DNA from: Apostichopus japonicus
Lineage: Eukaryota > Echinodermata > Holothuroidea > Aspidochirotida > Stichopodidae
Direction of reading: 5' to 3'
DNA length: 64,000 nt
NCBI RefSeq assembly: GCF_037975245.1
Contig: NC_092563.1
Span: 24,704,960 to 24,768,959, forward strand
The position numbers and the translations under genes were made by a program. The notes below the pieces were generated by a model that worked only from the letters and a program-made list of their open reading frames with translations, did not search any database and was not told where the DNA came from. Positions 10,477-23,400 of the stretch are shown one piece after another. The stretch's first letter is position 1; each line of letters opens with the position of its first letter.

Positions 10477-12270
10477 CTGAAAGGATGTGAACCGTTGTTT
10501 CATTTCTATCATTTTTATTTGAAATTTGCTTGTTTCTTATAACACATTTGCATAATAATATGAATAAAGAAAAAGAAAAAAATAACTAGGTATAGAGATT
10601 TTTTTTATAAATCTAGGAAAAGTACAAAATAGCATAAGTAATGGTAGTGAGGTGATATTGTTTTCGGTTCTAACTTACTGTACCTCCAATACATTTGACT
10701 TAATATAGCACCATGCTGCACATGAACAATTGATATCTGTTAAGAAAAATTATGGTTGTGGCTATTTACCAGATCATTGGGTGAATAAGCAAGGTGTGAT
10801 TGCTCTATTCTCAGATGGCCTAAACAGTGAGAGACTTGAAATTTAATCAAGCCATAGGCCTGGAGAAACAAATTTGTGTCTATGCATGCATGCCATCTAA
10901 ACAGTCATATTGCACTACTTGTTCAATCTTACTGTTGTGTATTGTATGAAAAGACATTTAATGTTTTGTCACATATATACAGTAGCCTACCTAAGTAAGT
11001 TGTAACTAACGTAAGTACTTGGAGGGGACATCCCTCATTTAACTTGATGATCTGACCCGTATTTAACCAACGATCTGGTAAATAAGCACCAGCACAACAC
11101 TTCTTGAACAGCTGATCAGGTAAAATAAGCACCAGTGCACGGTTATTTAACTGACAGTTGGGTAAAGAAACAGCAGAGAAACCCTTCTTGAACCGACTAT
11201 TGGGTAAATATGCACCGGATCAATGCCGGCCTATTGAACTGATGATCTGACCAGCTTCCACCAAAAATTACATTGACGGAATTACACATTCAAACTACGT
11301 TATGACCCTAACATTATGATAGTGAAAATTGGATGTTTCTATTGTTGCTGCCTGGTGTTACTGATGATACTGTGCCCTTATTAGTCTGGGAAGTCGGGCT
11401 AGCGGCATTGGCCTAGGTTAGACTCAAATAACACGGGCTACTGTAGACTGAGTGTAGGCCTAGGCTAGTCTTCAAACTGAGGCCTAAACTAACGTTAGGC
11501 CGCAATAACTTGCAAAGCGCTAACAAAATATAGTTTAAATTCTAAGTTGTAATTGTTGGCTGAGTACCTCTTTCCGAAAATCCAATTCCATGCACAGCTA
11601 TAGTGTTTTGGATGACGATGTAGAATGAATCGTATTTGTCATTTGCAACTTTCTGGTATTCGCTCTATGTTTTGATTGAAGGACCCCTAGCCTACTCCTA
11701 TGATATAAGCCATTAGGAATGCAGCCTATCAACACAGCCTAGTGGAGGCCTAACGTTTTCTGCAAAGTTAGACTGGCCGCGCGAACATATATGACCTTTG
11801 ACATCAAAAGTCCAAATACTTCGCTTTCCAAATTCGGGATCGTTGTTGTGGCTACAAGACGCTTTGGTGGTGAATTCTGAAATTTGACAATGAACTTTCT
11901 CTCACGCAGGATACCTGTTATGATTATCCTCAAGAAATCCTCCATTATTTGTTGAACAGTTATCAAATGTAATTGCTGACAACGTGATAAGTGAACGATT
12001 ACAAGTAAATTGCTGAATTTTATGGAAGCTTTCAGTTTCTGTCGAGTTAGGCCTAACGTTATCGAGACAAGTATCTCATTATCAAGTATGTACTATCCAC
12101 TATTAAAACTGAAAGTACATTATCTTCTTTTTGGATTCAAGGCGTTGTGCTATAATTATTCTAGGCCAAAGTTAGACTACCTTCGAGCTGACAGAAAAGT
12201 ATTCATTGGTACGTAATGAATCGATGAAATGAAACAACTGAATACCCAAATGTTTGGCATAGACAAGGCC
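10477..12270. promoter_or_regulatory. Left part of the divergent TUBGCP2 / TBC1D32 intergenic region
   Basis: No protein-coding feature is supported here. It should contain the noncoding first exon and promoter of TUBGCP2, because coding exon 1 begins at an acceptor. A minus-strand donor-like GTACTC near 11570 is a weak candidate for the end of that exon. A degenerate tandem repeat lies at about 11030-11250. No TATA or other promoter element could be assigned by eye. Confidence 0.45.
11030..11250. repeat. Degenerate tandem repeat, roughly 55-60 bp period
   Basis: Three to four diverged units share GGTAAATAAGCACCAG-like, TTCTTGAAC-like and TATTTAAC-like blocks in the same order. Confidence 0.55.
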
Positions 12271-12278
12271 CAAGTTTG

Positions 12279-13898
12279 GGGTGTTACTAAAACGAATGAC
12301 AATTGCGTTACACATAACGAATGACAATATGTTGTACACACTTAAAAAATGCGTTGACTAAAACGAATGACAGTAATGACAGCACCGACATTTGCTTCAA
12401 CCGGATATCACAGTTCAGACTTCGTGGGTATCTAGATCTGTTAAAGTACGGACAAGATAAAAACGCACCTTATAGTAAGCGAAATTGTAAGTCTGATTTT
12501 AAAAAGTAAATTTAACGTCATTTTTCCGATATTAATTGTTAGAAACTAACAATACTATAATCTTGAAACGGCTTCAGTTATCTTTCTATATAAATCTACA
12601 GAGGTAAAAAGCACAGCACTCAAGCGCATTCTCACACAAAAACTTTCCCTGTGGTTTCTATCCGTAAATTACACCAAAACCCTGCAACCACGTTACATGC
12701 GATTTTCCTCAAATCATTTTTGCGCAGAAAACCAATAACCGCATTTACTCCACTCCGTTAATCATTCGGTATCCAGTCAAAACGTCTCTTTACCAAAACG
12801 TCCCCGCTTTTGTAAGACCAAAACGTCCCCGCTTTTTACCAAAACGTCCCCGCTTTTAATATCAGTAGGAATGCAAATGTGGATGTTTTTAGTTAAAATC
12901 AAAGAGTAAGGATAGGTATAGTTTAGGTTGAAAACATATTTTTTAGGATTGGGAAGTGCCGGATATGAGGGCGGAAACATTTTTGAGTATAATTTTCTGT
13001 GGTAGGGAAATGATAAATAGAAAAGGGAATGCAAGAGGGGCTGTAGGGTAATAGGATTTTTTTTAAATACGAGTTGGTTTCTGAATGAATATATGCGATA
13101 TTGAGGGAAGGTAAAAAAGAATTTTTGTTTTGTTTTGTTTTCCTATACAACAAGTTACTTTTGGAATATATCAAAGAGTAAGGATATGAGGATAAGTATA
13201 GTTTAGGTTGAAAACAGTTTTTAGGAGTTATGAGGGCGGAAAAATTTTTGAGTATAATTTTCTGAGGTAACGTTACAACACTAAAGGTAATCGAATGATA
13301 TATTCCATACTTCAAAATGTCAAATATCAACAGGGGCACGTACCGTAAATTTTACTTCGTAAAAATAAACGATAAGTGATTTCACTCAATTTAAAATATT
13401 ATAGAGATATATTTATATTGTATAGTATACGCATCCAAAATCTTTTTTCATTCCTCTTGTATAATATTTTTTTGTTTTCCTTAATTCGTTAATTCACTGA
13501 TAAACATATAGCATATACTTTTTTTCTACGATATACTCCATGATTTATTTAGCGCCTGTAATTCAACTTGCATGCCGATAACTTAGCAAAATTATAACTT
13601 AAAATTAATATATATTCACAACTGTGAATGAATCTGATAGACGGGGACGTTTTGACTTACGGGGACGTTTTGACCAACGGGGACGTTTTGACCAAAAGCG
13701 GGGACGTTTTGGTAGGGGGACGTTTTGGTAAAGGGACGTTTTGACTGGTAAGCAATCATTCTATCTCCACTCAACACTGTCCTTCGTTGTCATTCGTTGT
13801 CATTCGCTGTCATTCGCTGTCATTCGCAAATGATAATTAACCCTGTTCAAAGTCAATTGTCATTCGGTCATTCGCTGTCATTCGTTTTAGTTTGTCCC
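12279..13898. mobile_element. Outer miniature inverted-repeat element, 8-bp target duplication CAAGTTTG
   Basis: Direct copies of CAAGTTTG sit at 12271-12278 and 13899-13906. Just inside, the ends are inverted: GGGTGTTACTAAAACGAATG at the left and GGGACAAACTAAAACGAATG on the complement at the right. Both ends continue into short tandem subrepeats of ACGAATGACA and its complement. Total 1620 bp, of which 994 bp is a later insertion (inner element plus its duplicated target), leaving about 626 bp of original element. No transposase frame. The 8-bp duplication fits hAT-like or other 8-bp-duplicating DNA transposons. Confidence 0.85.
12768..13753. mobile_element. Inner miniature inverted-repeat element, 8-bp target duplication AATCATTC
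   Basis: AATCATTC is repeated directly at 12760-12767 and 13754-13761. Ends are inverted, with CCAGTCAAAACGTC shared by both, followed by tandem units of CCAAAACGTCCCCGCTTTT in opposite orientation on the two sides (three units left, five right). The middle is AT-rich with two diverged direct copies of a segment containing GTTTAGGTTGAAAACA (near 12921 and 13199). No coding capacity seen. It interrupts the outer element, so it is younger. Confidence 0.88.
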
Positions 13899-14308
13899 CA
13901 AGTTTGGTCTTCCGAATTCTGGAATACTGAATTGTTGTTTTAGGCCTTCAAAGACCAAACACTACAGTTGGACCTATACTTATTAGTGCCTGATGGATGA
14001 CACTAAGCCTACTAATGATTTCTTTCTGTCAGAATTTTAGTCCTCTGTATAGTTACTAATTGTAGGCTAGGCATAAATTCTTAGGCTAAGGCTGCCAGGC
14101 CCATGAGCTGCCATTAGCATGAGTGCTCCTAAAATTTGTATGCATGAGGCCTTAAAGTTCTGACTTGTTATTATTGAGTTTTGTAGCATGCTAACCATTA
14201 AACACGTGACCACTCCTGACCATTCCTGACATACCTACTCTTTATCACCAACACTCTGATATCATTTCTTTGTGTTTAGTTGACATTGTACTTTCCTTTC
14301 TTTCCAGA

Positions 14309-14460
14309 ATGGCTCATGCCGTTGGTCCAGAAGAGGATCTACTTCCCAGTATCAGGCAATTAATCACCAGTGTTTCTCCTTCATTACAAGCTGCTGGTAC
14401 ATTAGCTGCAGCAGAAGATGTTTTATTTCATCTTGAAGAAACAGATGAAAATTTTCACAG
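14309..14460 (+). CDS. TBC1D32: TBC1D32 coding exon 1
   Basis: Residues 1-51, starting [20 protein letters not shown] and ending EETDENFH. Donor GTAACC; phase 2 out. Confidence 0.9.
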
Positions 14461-17400
14461 GTAACCCTGAAGCATCTCCCAACTGGAAAATCCTGTTCAG
14501 CTTTCGATTACATGAATCAGACAAAGATAAAGTGTTATCATTCCCTTATTAATGACGTTTTTCATACAAACCTGTGTCACAATAAGCTTGAATCAGCCAG
14601 CTCATATATTCCTAGTTTGAAAATGGATATGTGACAATCTTTTTCAAAAAAGAGATACATGTATTAAAGAGATGAGATGAATCAAAGGTAATTCTCAGTG
14701 TCTTGCACAAGTGAGGGAGGGGGAAGGGGGGGGGCGATCAGAATCCAGACCTAGCACAAAACACACCACTCTTTTCAACCTTGTGCAAAATACCTAAGTA
14801 TTTATTAGCACAAGTTATGTTTAGACCTCATTTTTAGTCTAAGTTTACCTCTGAATGCACCATTTACATCTAGACATAAAAGTTTATTGCAGGTTGACAC
14901 TCAAACTATATATGAGCTTCAACGACCGCAGGGCCACAGATCCTCTTTAAGAGAAGCTTTAACAGATACGTTCTAAATACAAATGACAATACTGAACCAG
15001 CGTTACTTACCTACAGTCAGTTGTCAATGTTTGCTATTGATTAAATGATCATGAGTTATAACACAGTTAAATTTTGCTCTCTATGCAGATATGAATTTGT
15101 GAAATATGTGAAGAACAAGATTGAGGAAGTGCTAGGTCCTTTAATTGAGGAGAAACTAGAAAACAGGGACTTCAATGAACACAGCAAAGGATCCGAGGAT
15201 GCCTTGATTCAGATGATAACAAACCATGTTATTAGTGATCCAGCGTAAGTAGGAACATACATGCTGTCTGCCACTGCTGTATTACTGTTACTATTGTGCT
15301 GTCTGCTACTGTTGTATTACTGTTACTATTGTGCTGTCTGCTACTGCTGTATTACTGTTACTATTGTGCTGTCTGCTACTGCTGTATTACTGTTACTATT
15401 GTGCTGTCTGCTACTGCTGTATTACTGTTACGTTTGTGCTGTCTGCTACTGCTGTATTACTGTTACGTTTGTGCTGTCTGCTACTGCTGTATTACTGTTA
15501 CGTTTGTGCTGTCTGCTACTGCTGTATTACTGTTACTATTGTGCTGTCTGCTACTGCTGTATTACTGTTACGTTTGTGCTGTCTGCTACTGCTGTATTAC
15601 TGTTACGTTTGTGCTGTCTGCTACTGCTGTATTACTGTTACGTTTGTGCTGTCTGCTACTGCTGTATTACTGTTACGTTTGTGCTGTCTGCTACTGCTGT
15701 ATTACTGTTACGTTTGTGCTGTCTGCTACTGCTGTATTACTGTTACGTTTGTGCTGTCTGCTACTGCTGTATTACTGTTACGTTTGTGCTGTCTGCTACT
15801 GCTGTATTACTGTTACGTTTGTGCTGTCTGCTACTGCTGTATTACTGTTACGTTTGTGCTGTCTGCTACTGCTGTATTACTGTTACGTTTGTGCTGTCTG
15901 CTACTGCTGTATTACTGTTACGTTTGTGCTGTCTGCTACTGCTGTATTACTGTTACGTTTGTGCTGTCTGCTACTGCTGTATTACTGTTACGTTTGTGCT
16001 GTCTGCTACTGCTGTATTACTGTTACGTTTGTGCTGTCTGCTACTGCTGTATTACTGTTACGTTTGTGCTGTCTGCTACTGCTGTATTACTGTTACTATT
16101 GTGCTGTCTGCTGCTGCTGTATTACTGTTACTATTGTGCTGTCTGCTGCTGCTGTATTACTGTTACTATTGTGCTGTCTGCTGCTGCTGTATTACTGTTA
16201 CTATTGTGCTGTCTGCTGCTGCTGTATTACTGTTACTATTGTGCTGTCTGCTGCTGCTGTATTACTGTTACTATTGTGCTGTCTGCTGCTGCTGTATTAC
16301 TGTTACTATTGTGCTGTCTGCTGCTGCTGTATTACTGTTACTATTGTGCTGTCTGCTGCTGCTGTATTACTGTTACTATTGTGCTGTCTGCTGCTGCTGT
16401 ATTACTGTTACTATTGTGCTGTCTGCTGCTGCTGTATTACTGTTACTATTGTGCTGTCTGCTGCTGCTGTATTACTGTTACTATTGTGCTGTCTGCTACT
16501 GCTGTATTACTGTTACGTTTGTGCTGTCTGCTACTGCTGTATTACTGTTACGTTTGTGCTGTCTGCTACTGCTGTATTACTGTTACTATTGTGCTGTCTG
16601 CTACTGCTGTATTACTGTTACTATTGTGCTGTCTGCTACTGCTGTATTACTGTTACTATTGTGCTGTCTGCTACTGCTGTATTACTGTAACTATTGTGCT
16701 GTATGCTACTGCTGTATTACTGTAACTATTGTGCTGTCTGCTACTGCTGTATTACTGTAACTATTGTGCTGTCTGCTACTGCTGTATTACTGTTACTATT
16801 GTGCTGTCTGCTACTGCTGTATTACTGTTACTATTGTCACTGTGCTTATAATTCTTCTGTAGTAATTTTGCTAGTAATAATGTTTGGTTAGACTGTCTCT
16901 GGCATAAGTTCTTCTTTTTTGTTACTCTGTTTTTTGGTGTATTGGCATTGGATACATTAGTTAAATGAAATTTTGATTCACATTTAGATATCAACAATAC
17001 AATTTAGGAAAAACATTTTAAGGTTTACAAATAAAAAACCTAATACATTATTTAACTTTGTGGGACACAGAATGTTCTGCAATGAATTAAGTCATTAATA
17101 CATCACTTAATTGGAGCATTTCAATGGGTGAAACACATATAGATAGCAGGATAACCAATTTAACCAATTTATATGTTTGAACATTATAAGGCGCGGTCAG
17201 AATCATGCAATGTCACAACCCGGCCATCACAGAATGTGGGCTATAAAATACAGTGACTAGTTTTTACCCTTTATAATTCATCTGTGCTAATGTTATAAAA
17301 TGTGTATTGGCTTACATGGTAGTAAGCAGAGCATTTTATAGTGTTTATTATCAGGTCATTTACATGTTGTGTCTACATCCGTCTACCACAGGTGTATTGA

Positions 17401-20400
17401 GATGCTACAGACTTTAAAAATACAGACGAAGGATGCTGTTGAGAGATTGGTGAGAGCCTATGATGATGACAGCCGCCAGCATTCCACAAATTACCAGTCT
17501 ATCGCAACCAACTACGAGCAACGAGTCATGCATAGCTTCTCCATGAGCGATGACAGCTCATCCCTGGATTCTTCGTTCAATCAGGTAGAAAGATATTTAC
17601 AAGACCTCTAATTGATCCCATGATACTCATTGTGTAGTCAGTTAATTATTTACCTAACAGTACGTAGACATGATGTCACTTCTTAGCTTCTTCAAATGAT
17701 TTAAAATTTATCTATATTTTTTTCCAGAGTGCCTTCCTGTTTATGAACCAGGAACATTTTGTGGCCATCGCCGAAAACCTGGAGCCAGGAAAGCCATTAG
17801 ATGTAAGAAATTAAACAATTACAGTTTCTCTGATGATTCACATTTGTAGATTTATGTAAGCCCATCTTGATAATAGCAACAAACGATGACTCAGTTTGGA
17901 CTGCATATCTAGCTGGACGCCTGGCGAGAAGATATAAATGGTGTTAATGGGAAGATACAAATGATAGAACAAGAATAATTTAATATGAAAACCAAAATAA
18001 TAATAAAACTGTTAGTAAACTGCTTATCAACTAGAGAGCCTGTGTAAGAGAAGGTGTAAAAGTAAGTTGGCCTGACGTTTTGATCCTAGCAGGATCTTCT
18101 TCAGAGGCTAAATGACAAGTAACAGTAACAGAAGGTACAAAAACGTGCACAGATTACAGACAGATTAATAAGCATGGTGAACACAAAGAGATAGATGTAA
18201 GGGGGATTAGTAGACAAGGGATGAGAGAAGAAAGAAAGAAACCAACAGGGGAAGAGAAGACGTAGGAGATAAACAGTAGAGGGACAAAGATTATATAACA
18301 TGAATATAAAAATTAATATTAAAACGTCACAGGGCAAAGTAAAGATGTAGTTGGTTTCATGAATCGGGAACATGGTAAGTACTGAGAGCAAGCACACCAT
18401 TACAGCCTTCACAGGGTCTCTCCCAGACCTCTCTGTATAATACACCAGCATATGAGAACAAGCATAGATTATGTGGGGTTCATAAGAAACTTTCTCCTTC
18501 AGTGTACAATGCATTTGGTATTTCCCAAGTGACTCTTTCGTTTCCTTCTCTACAAAATTCAGGTGCGAAGGGAAGCCATTCAGACATTGTTACAAATCCC
18601 TCCTTCTGATGTCGTGGCCTGTGAACAATGGGACACTTTGAGGGCCAGCTTACTGGCAGCTCTTAGTGATGGAGATGAAATTCTCTCGGTAAGTAGGATG
18701 TTATAACAAATTAGTAAAGTAATTCTGTTCTGTTTTCATTTTTGAGAGGAAAACACACAACTATGAACAAACTGGGGATCTAATGTAAAAGAGGGCTTGA
18801 TGTTATGATCCTGATGATGATTCAAATGCCAGGCCCACTAACTAATGAAAACCGTTCTGTTCCTTTCAGATCATTATAATTTTCCACTTGAATGTATAAG
18901 AAGAATGAATCAAATATCAGTACTGTTGCTTAAAAATTCACTTGCTCTTTCAATAGTAATCTTGTTGTGTCGTACTTGTCGCATAATTTTCCCTCTGCTT
19001 TGTCAGTCGAGGTTATTTAATTTTTTTTGTCATTTAAGGGAGAGAATTATAGTAATTGATATTAAATCCATCAACAGTAAAATTTTGCATGGCAGGATAA
19101 TCAACCAAATAAATTTATAATAAGGTGTCAGTGAGAGAGAACAAGTACAAAATATTTTGGTACATTTATCCTTGTTTGCAAAAGTTGAGAATGTCAGAAG
19201 ATGGAATATTTAAATTTATGTTTACCTTTCCCTTTCAGGACAAGAGTCTTCGTTTTCATGCTAGGATGTTCTCGTCAAATTCACACAGTGTTATGCGGGA
19301 GGTCTACATGAGTCTGGGTGAGCTAACGTCCCGCTTTGACGAACAAAACCAAACTAGTTACAGCAATTACTATTTATAGTATTTCTTGTCTGGAACATTG
19401 GTATCTTGTTGATGCAGAAGGGAGGACTGGTCCCACCACCTGTTGTATTGTGCTAGAAAGCATCTAATTTACTTTGTCCTCCTGCATCTAGTGACCTAAG
19501 TTTTCTTAATTGTTAGATGTAGCTTTGAAGCTAGCTCATTATAAGTCTTAATAAGTTTCAATTGAATAAACTACTTACTCTCAGGCATTCTGTGGATATA
19601 AAATAAGGTCTTTTGGTAACTCTTCAATGGCAAAAGGAGTAATTTTAAGTACCGAGGGAATGGTAATAGTTGTGTACAAATGTTTGTACAAATGGTGAGT
19701 AAGCTGACCCACCCCAACTTTACCCTACATCTCTAATGCATTCCTCTCCTCTCCCAGCTTTGGCTTTATTTGACAAGAAACCCATTCGCACTGATAATTA
19801 AGACCTGTTTCATCTGTATAGTCATGTCTTGACAAAGTTCCCTCCACCACCCACCTCCAAGCCATCACTTGTAACAGCAAGGCAACACTCCCTCAAGTTT
19901 GTGATTTTGCTTTACTTGCTAATGTCTACTAGAAATATATCTCTTCTACTTTCTACAGTTCAACATTTGTCATCTTGTTTTTCTTCGAGTAAGAGAAAAG
20001 TTGCTCTCATAAAAGACGGAGTTGACGTTTCCGATCTCGAAACTGAGGTTTTGCTGAAGAAGGTTTGTAAGATGTTGTGTGTTTTACTAATAGCATGATA
20101 TGTTAAGGCCTTGTGAAAGGGAAAAGTTGTATTTATACATTAGTACACAATCAATAGTCAGTCATATTTCCTGCTGAAAGGGTACATAAAATATTTTTTA
20201 TTCCATCTCATTTCCAATTTATTAAATCAAATATCACTGATTTGTAGGGTTTCTTGTTTATTACAATATTGTTATGAATTCCTTTTGTTGCTATCTTTGA
20301 TAACGTTTTAAGGATTTACCTCTCAATTTCCATTTGAGTTTCTTCCTTTTTGAAGATTACAAACATAGTAATAGGACAATGGTAAATACCCTTACCTAAC

Positions 20401-23400
20401 ACGAATATATTCGATAAGTATTCGATAAGTATTCAAAGATTTCCTTAGTATTCAGAAATTCTACCATATAACACACAGTACAAAATAAGTATTCGAATAC
20501 TAATACGAATAACTATAAGCCTTCGTCAGAGCCGAATTATGTAAATGAGTTAAGTATTCGAATACCTGTTAGGTATTCGAATAGCTCTTCGAATAGCTAT
20601 TCGAATAGGTATTCGAGTAGCTTTTGGAATAGCTATTCGAATACTTAGCTCATTTACATATAAGTATTCGCTCATTTAAATAATTCGGCTCTGACGAATA
20701 CTTATAGTTATTCGAATACTTATTCGCTAGTATTCGAATACTTGTATGCTAATTAGTTATGTTATGAAGGCTTAACAGGTTTCTGAATACTTACTTGAAT
20801 ACTTATTGAATACTTGTATGCTAATTAGTTCCAAGTTTAGGAGAGTTAGGAATTTGGCCAGCTTGTTGTCCTAGCTTCTTGATTAAATCTGCTACTGTAT
20901 TAAAAGTTGAATAACATTCACAAGGAATAAATATCTATTTGAAATGGAGTATTAAGCACAGAATACTAAAACAGTAGGTCTTATGAATATGATCGATGAG
21001 ATTTTGGAAACGGTTTAGCTTTTAAATCCTCTGCGGTATATTCCAAATATTTTTGCGCGCGCTGTTCAAAGTGTAAGAATGTTAGCCACTGAAAATAAAT
21101 GTTTGTTCTTGATCAGAGAACTCTGGGTTTGGTGGGAAGACCAAACACAGAGCAGATACATCAAAACTGGAAATCTCAACCGGATTGGATCAAAAGAAAT
21201 TATAATTATGAATAACAAACAATATTCAGCTGATCTGGGCCCAGTCAAAGAATTAAATAAAATAACTTACAGTCGTGAGGTCACACCCAAATGTTAAAGT
21301 AAATACACTTAATTTAAAAGTCTGTTCTGGTGAGTTGGCCTGCTGGTGACATCAAGTATTCTAAGACATCATATCTTGCACGACATCAGATATTCCACAA
21401 CATCAGAAATAGTTGAACACAATAAATGGTATAATGAATGTCTGATCCCAACAAAGTATTATCCTTGAATTTATAAGCAATGGTGTCGCAGGGTATCCTT
21501 CAGTCAAATAATGTCAATATCCTCTGTAGTAAAATAATTTCCTTTATAAGAAATGGTGTCCCGGAATATACTTTATTGTAAAATAATATTCTTTATAATA
21601 AAATAGTGTCCCAGACTGTTAGTTGAATATCACAACTTCCATAAAATGATAAGGACTACAGTAACTTGAACTATGTAAATTAAGGTTTAAAACAAACTAT
21701 CCAGCCATTAAAACTATCTTTCTCTTCTTTTGCAACTGCCTGCTCAGATACTTATAGCCAACTGCCTAACTCCTTATACCCCTCACAAAACTCCATTTGT
21801 TACTAAAATATAAACACACAGACCCCATTTCCTGTGAGAGCTAATTTCCAGGAAGAACAAGATAGTTGCCTAGCAACCTAGAAGAGGTAGAACTGTAGAG
21901 GTTTTAATTCACAAGACAACATACATAGGCGTACGAGGCGGGGGGGCAGGGGGGGCAGACTGCCCCCCAAATTTCCAGAGGACAAGAAATTCGGGCAAAA
22001 GTCCTGAAAAATTCGGGCAGCCTAAGAGGAGAAAAAAAATATATATATACATTTTTTTTTCTCCTCTTAGGCTGCCCGAATTTTTCAGGACTTTTGCCCG
22101 AATTTCTTGTCCTCTGGAAATATATATATATATAAATATGCAGTAGCTTGCCCGAATCTTTCTCAAATTTTTGCCCGACAATTCCATGATTTTCTTTATT
22201 TAGCATCATGATGCCCGAATATTTCCGTGTAACACCACCGTAAGCGCAGTTCATCTGGGCTACCACGCTTTTTGCACGATCATTTTTTTTCTAACTAGTC
22301 AATTGCATACCTGGACCAAGGGCGGCGGAACCGGGGCACAGGGGGCACAGGGGGCACGTGCCCCCCTCTTTTCCTCAGGTTAAAAATGTGCCTTTTTTCT
22401 GCATAAAATTGAAGTGCCTCAAGTTAGCAAGAGGCCAGGGAACCAGAATGAACACTCGGGGAGGGCCGTTTCCGGCCATCTGAGGGGTTTGTAAAACCAA
22501 CAATTTTCTAGTATGCTCCGCGCCAACCGATGGTGGCGCTCCGCTCAGATAGTCATGCATACAACTTTGCAAATCCTGGCTAAGCCTGTGACTGTTAATG
22601 AATTTATGTGGGTCAAACTCAAAGCTATTTCGAATGGAAAAAATTTGTTAAGATATTAACAAGAAAAAAAACTCTAATTCGGAAGATTCCTACATTAGCA
22701 ACTAGCATGATTTCACCTCATTTTGTCTCAAAAGAAAACTTGTTCCTTGTTTCCCAATTTGCGCATTGGATATTGCAGTGCTAGTTTGCATATTTTCCTT
22801 TGGGGGGGGGGCGTTGATGGAGTGATGTGTATACACAAAAAAGATAATACAATATAAGAGTTATAAAGGGTACTAATTATAAGGCTGCATCAGTCCAATC
22901 GAATTTCTGCAAAGTGCCCTTTGATGTCGGTGCCCCCCCAGATTAAAAGTGCTTCCGCCGCCCTTGACCTGGACATCCCCAACATGAGTGTATATAAGAA
23001 ACATTTTCTTTTTCATGGATGGTGGGGAGGGGGGTGCCTACAAGCCTAGAAGTACAGGTTTATCATATTCTTTGTTATATTTTATACTTTTTTGTGAGAC
23101 AAACTGCAGTCTCACCCGACACAGCGACATTATCTCGCCTACGTGTCGTTGAACAATGTATATGTTTTTCTTGAGATAGCTGAGTACTGTGTTTAAATAA
23201 TAAATAAGGTAACTAATTAGGAGCTTAAAAAATATACTGTCCCATTTTTCCCCTTCAAAGTGATGTTACCATTTTTTCTTCTTCTAATTTACCAAATTTT
23301 TGGGGAAGTGTAAATTTCTAAAACGTGAGATTATAAAATAAAGAATGTTTAGATGCAACTTGCAAGGCCTCAGAAGTGCCGTTTCCGGCAATCTGAGAGG

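Noticed and set aside
11739-11966. Minus-strand frame of about 68-75 codons upstream of TUBGCP2
   Set aside because: No family recognised, starts on a non-ATG codon in one reading, and overlaps probable promoter or 5' UTR sequence.
15261-16760. Open frames of 460-500 codons in all three plus-strand frames, Leu/Cys/Tyr-rich
   Set aside because: They are the three readings of a 35-bp tandem repeat in an intron, with no start context or family match.
19239-19379. Exon 6 of TBC1D32 extending to a stop at 19379 as a terminal exon
   Set aside because: A GTGAGC donor at 19318 gives an in-frame, family-like join to exon 7, and 25 more exons follow in frame.
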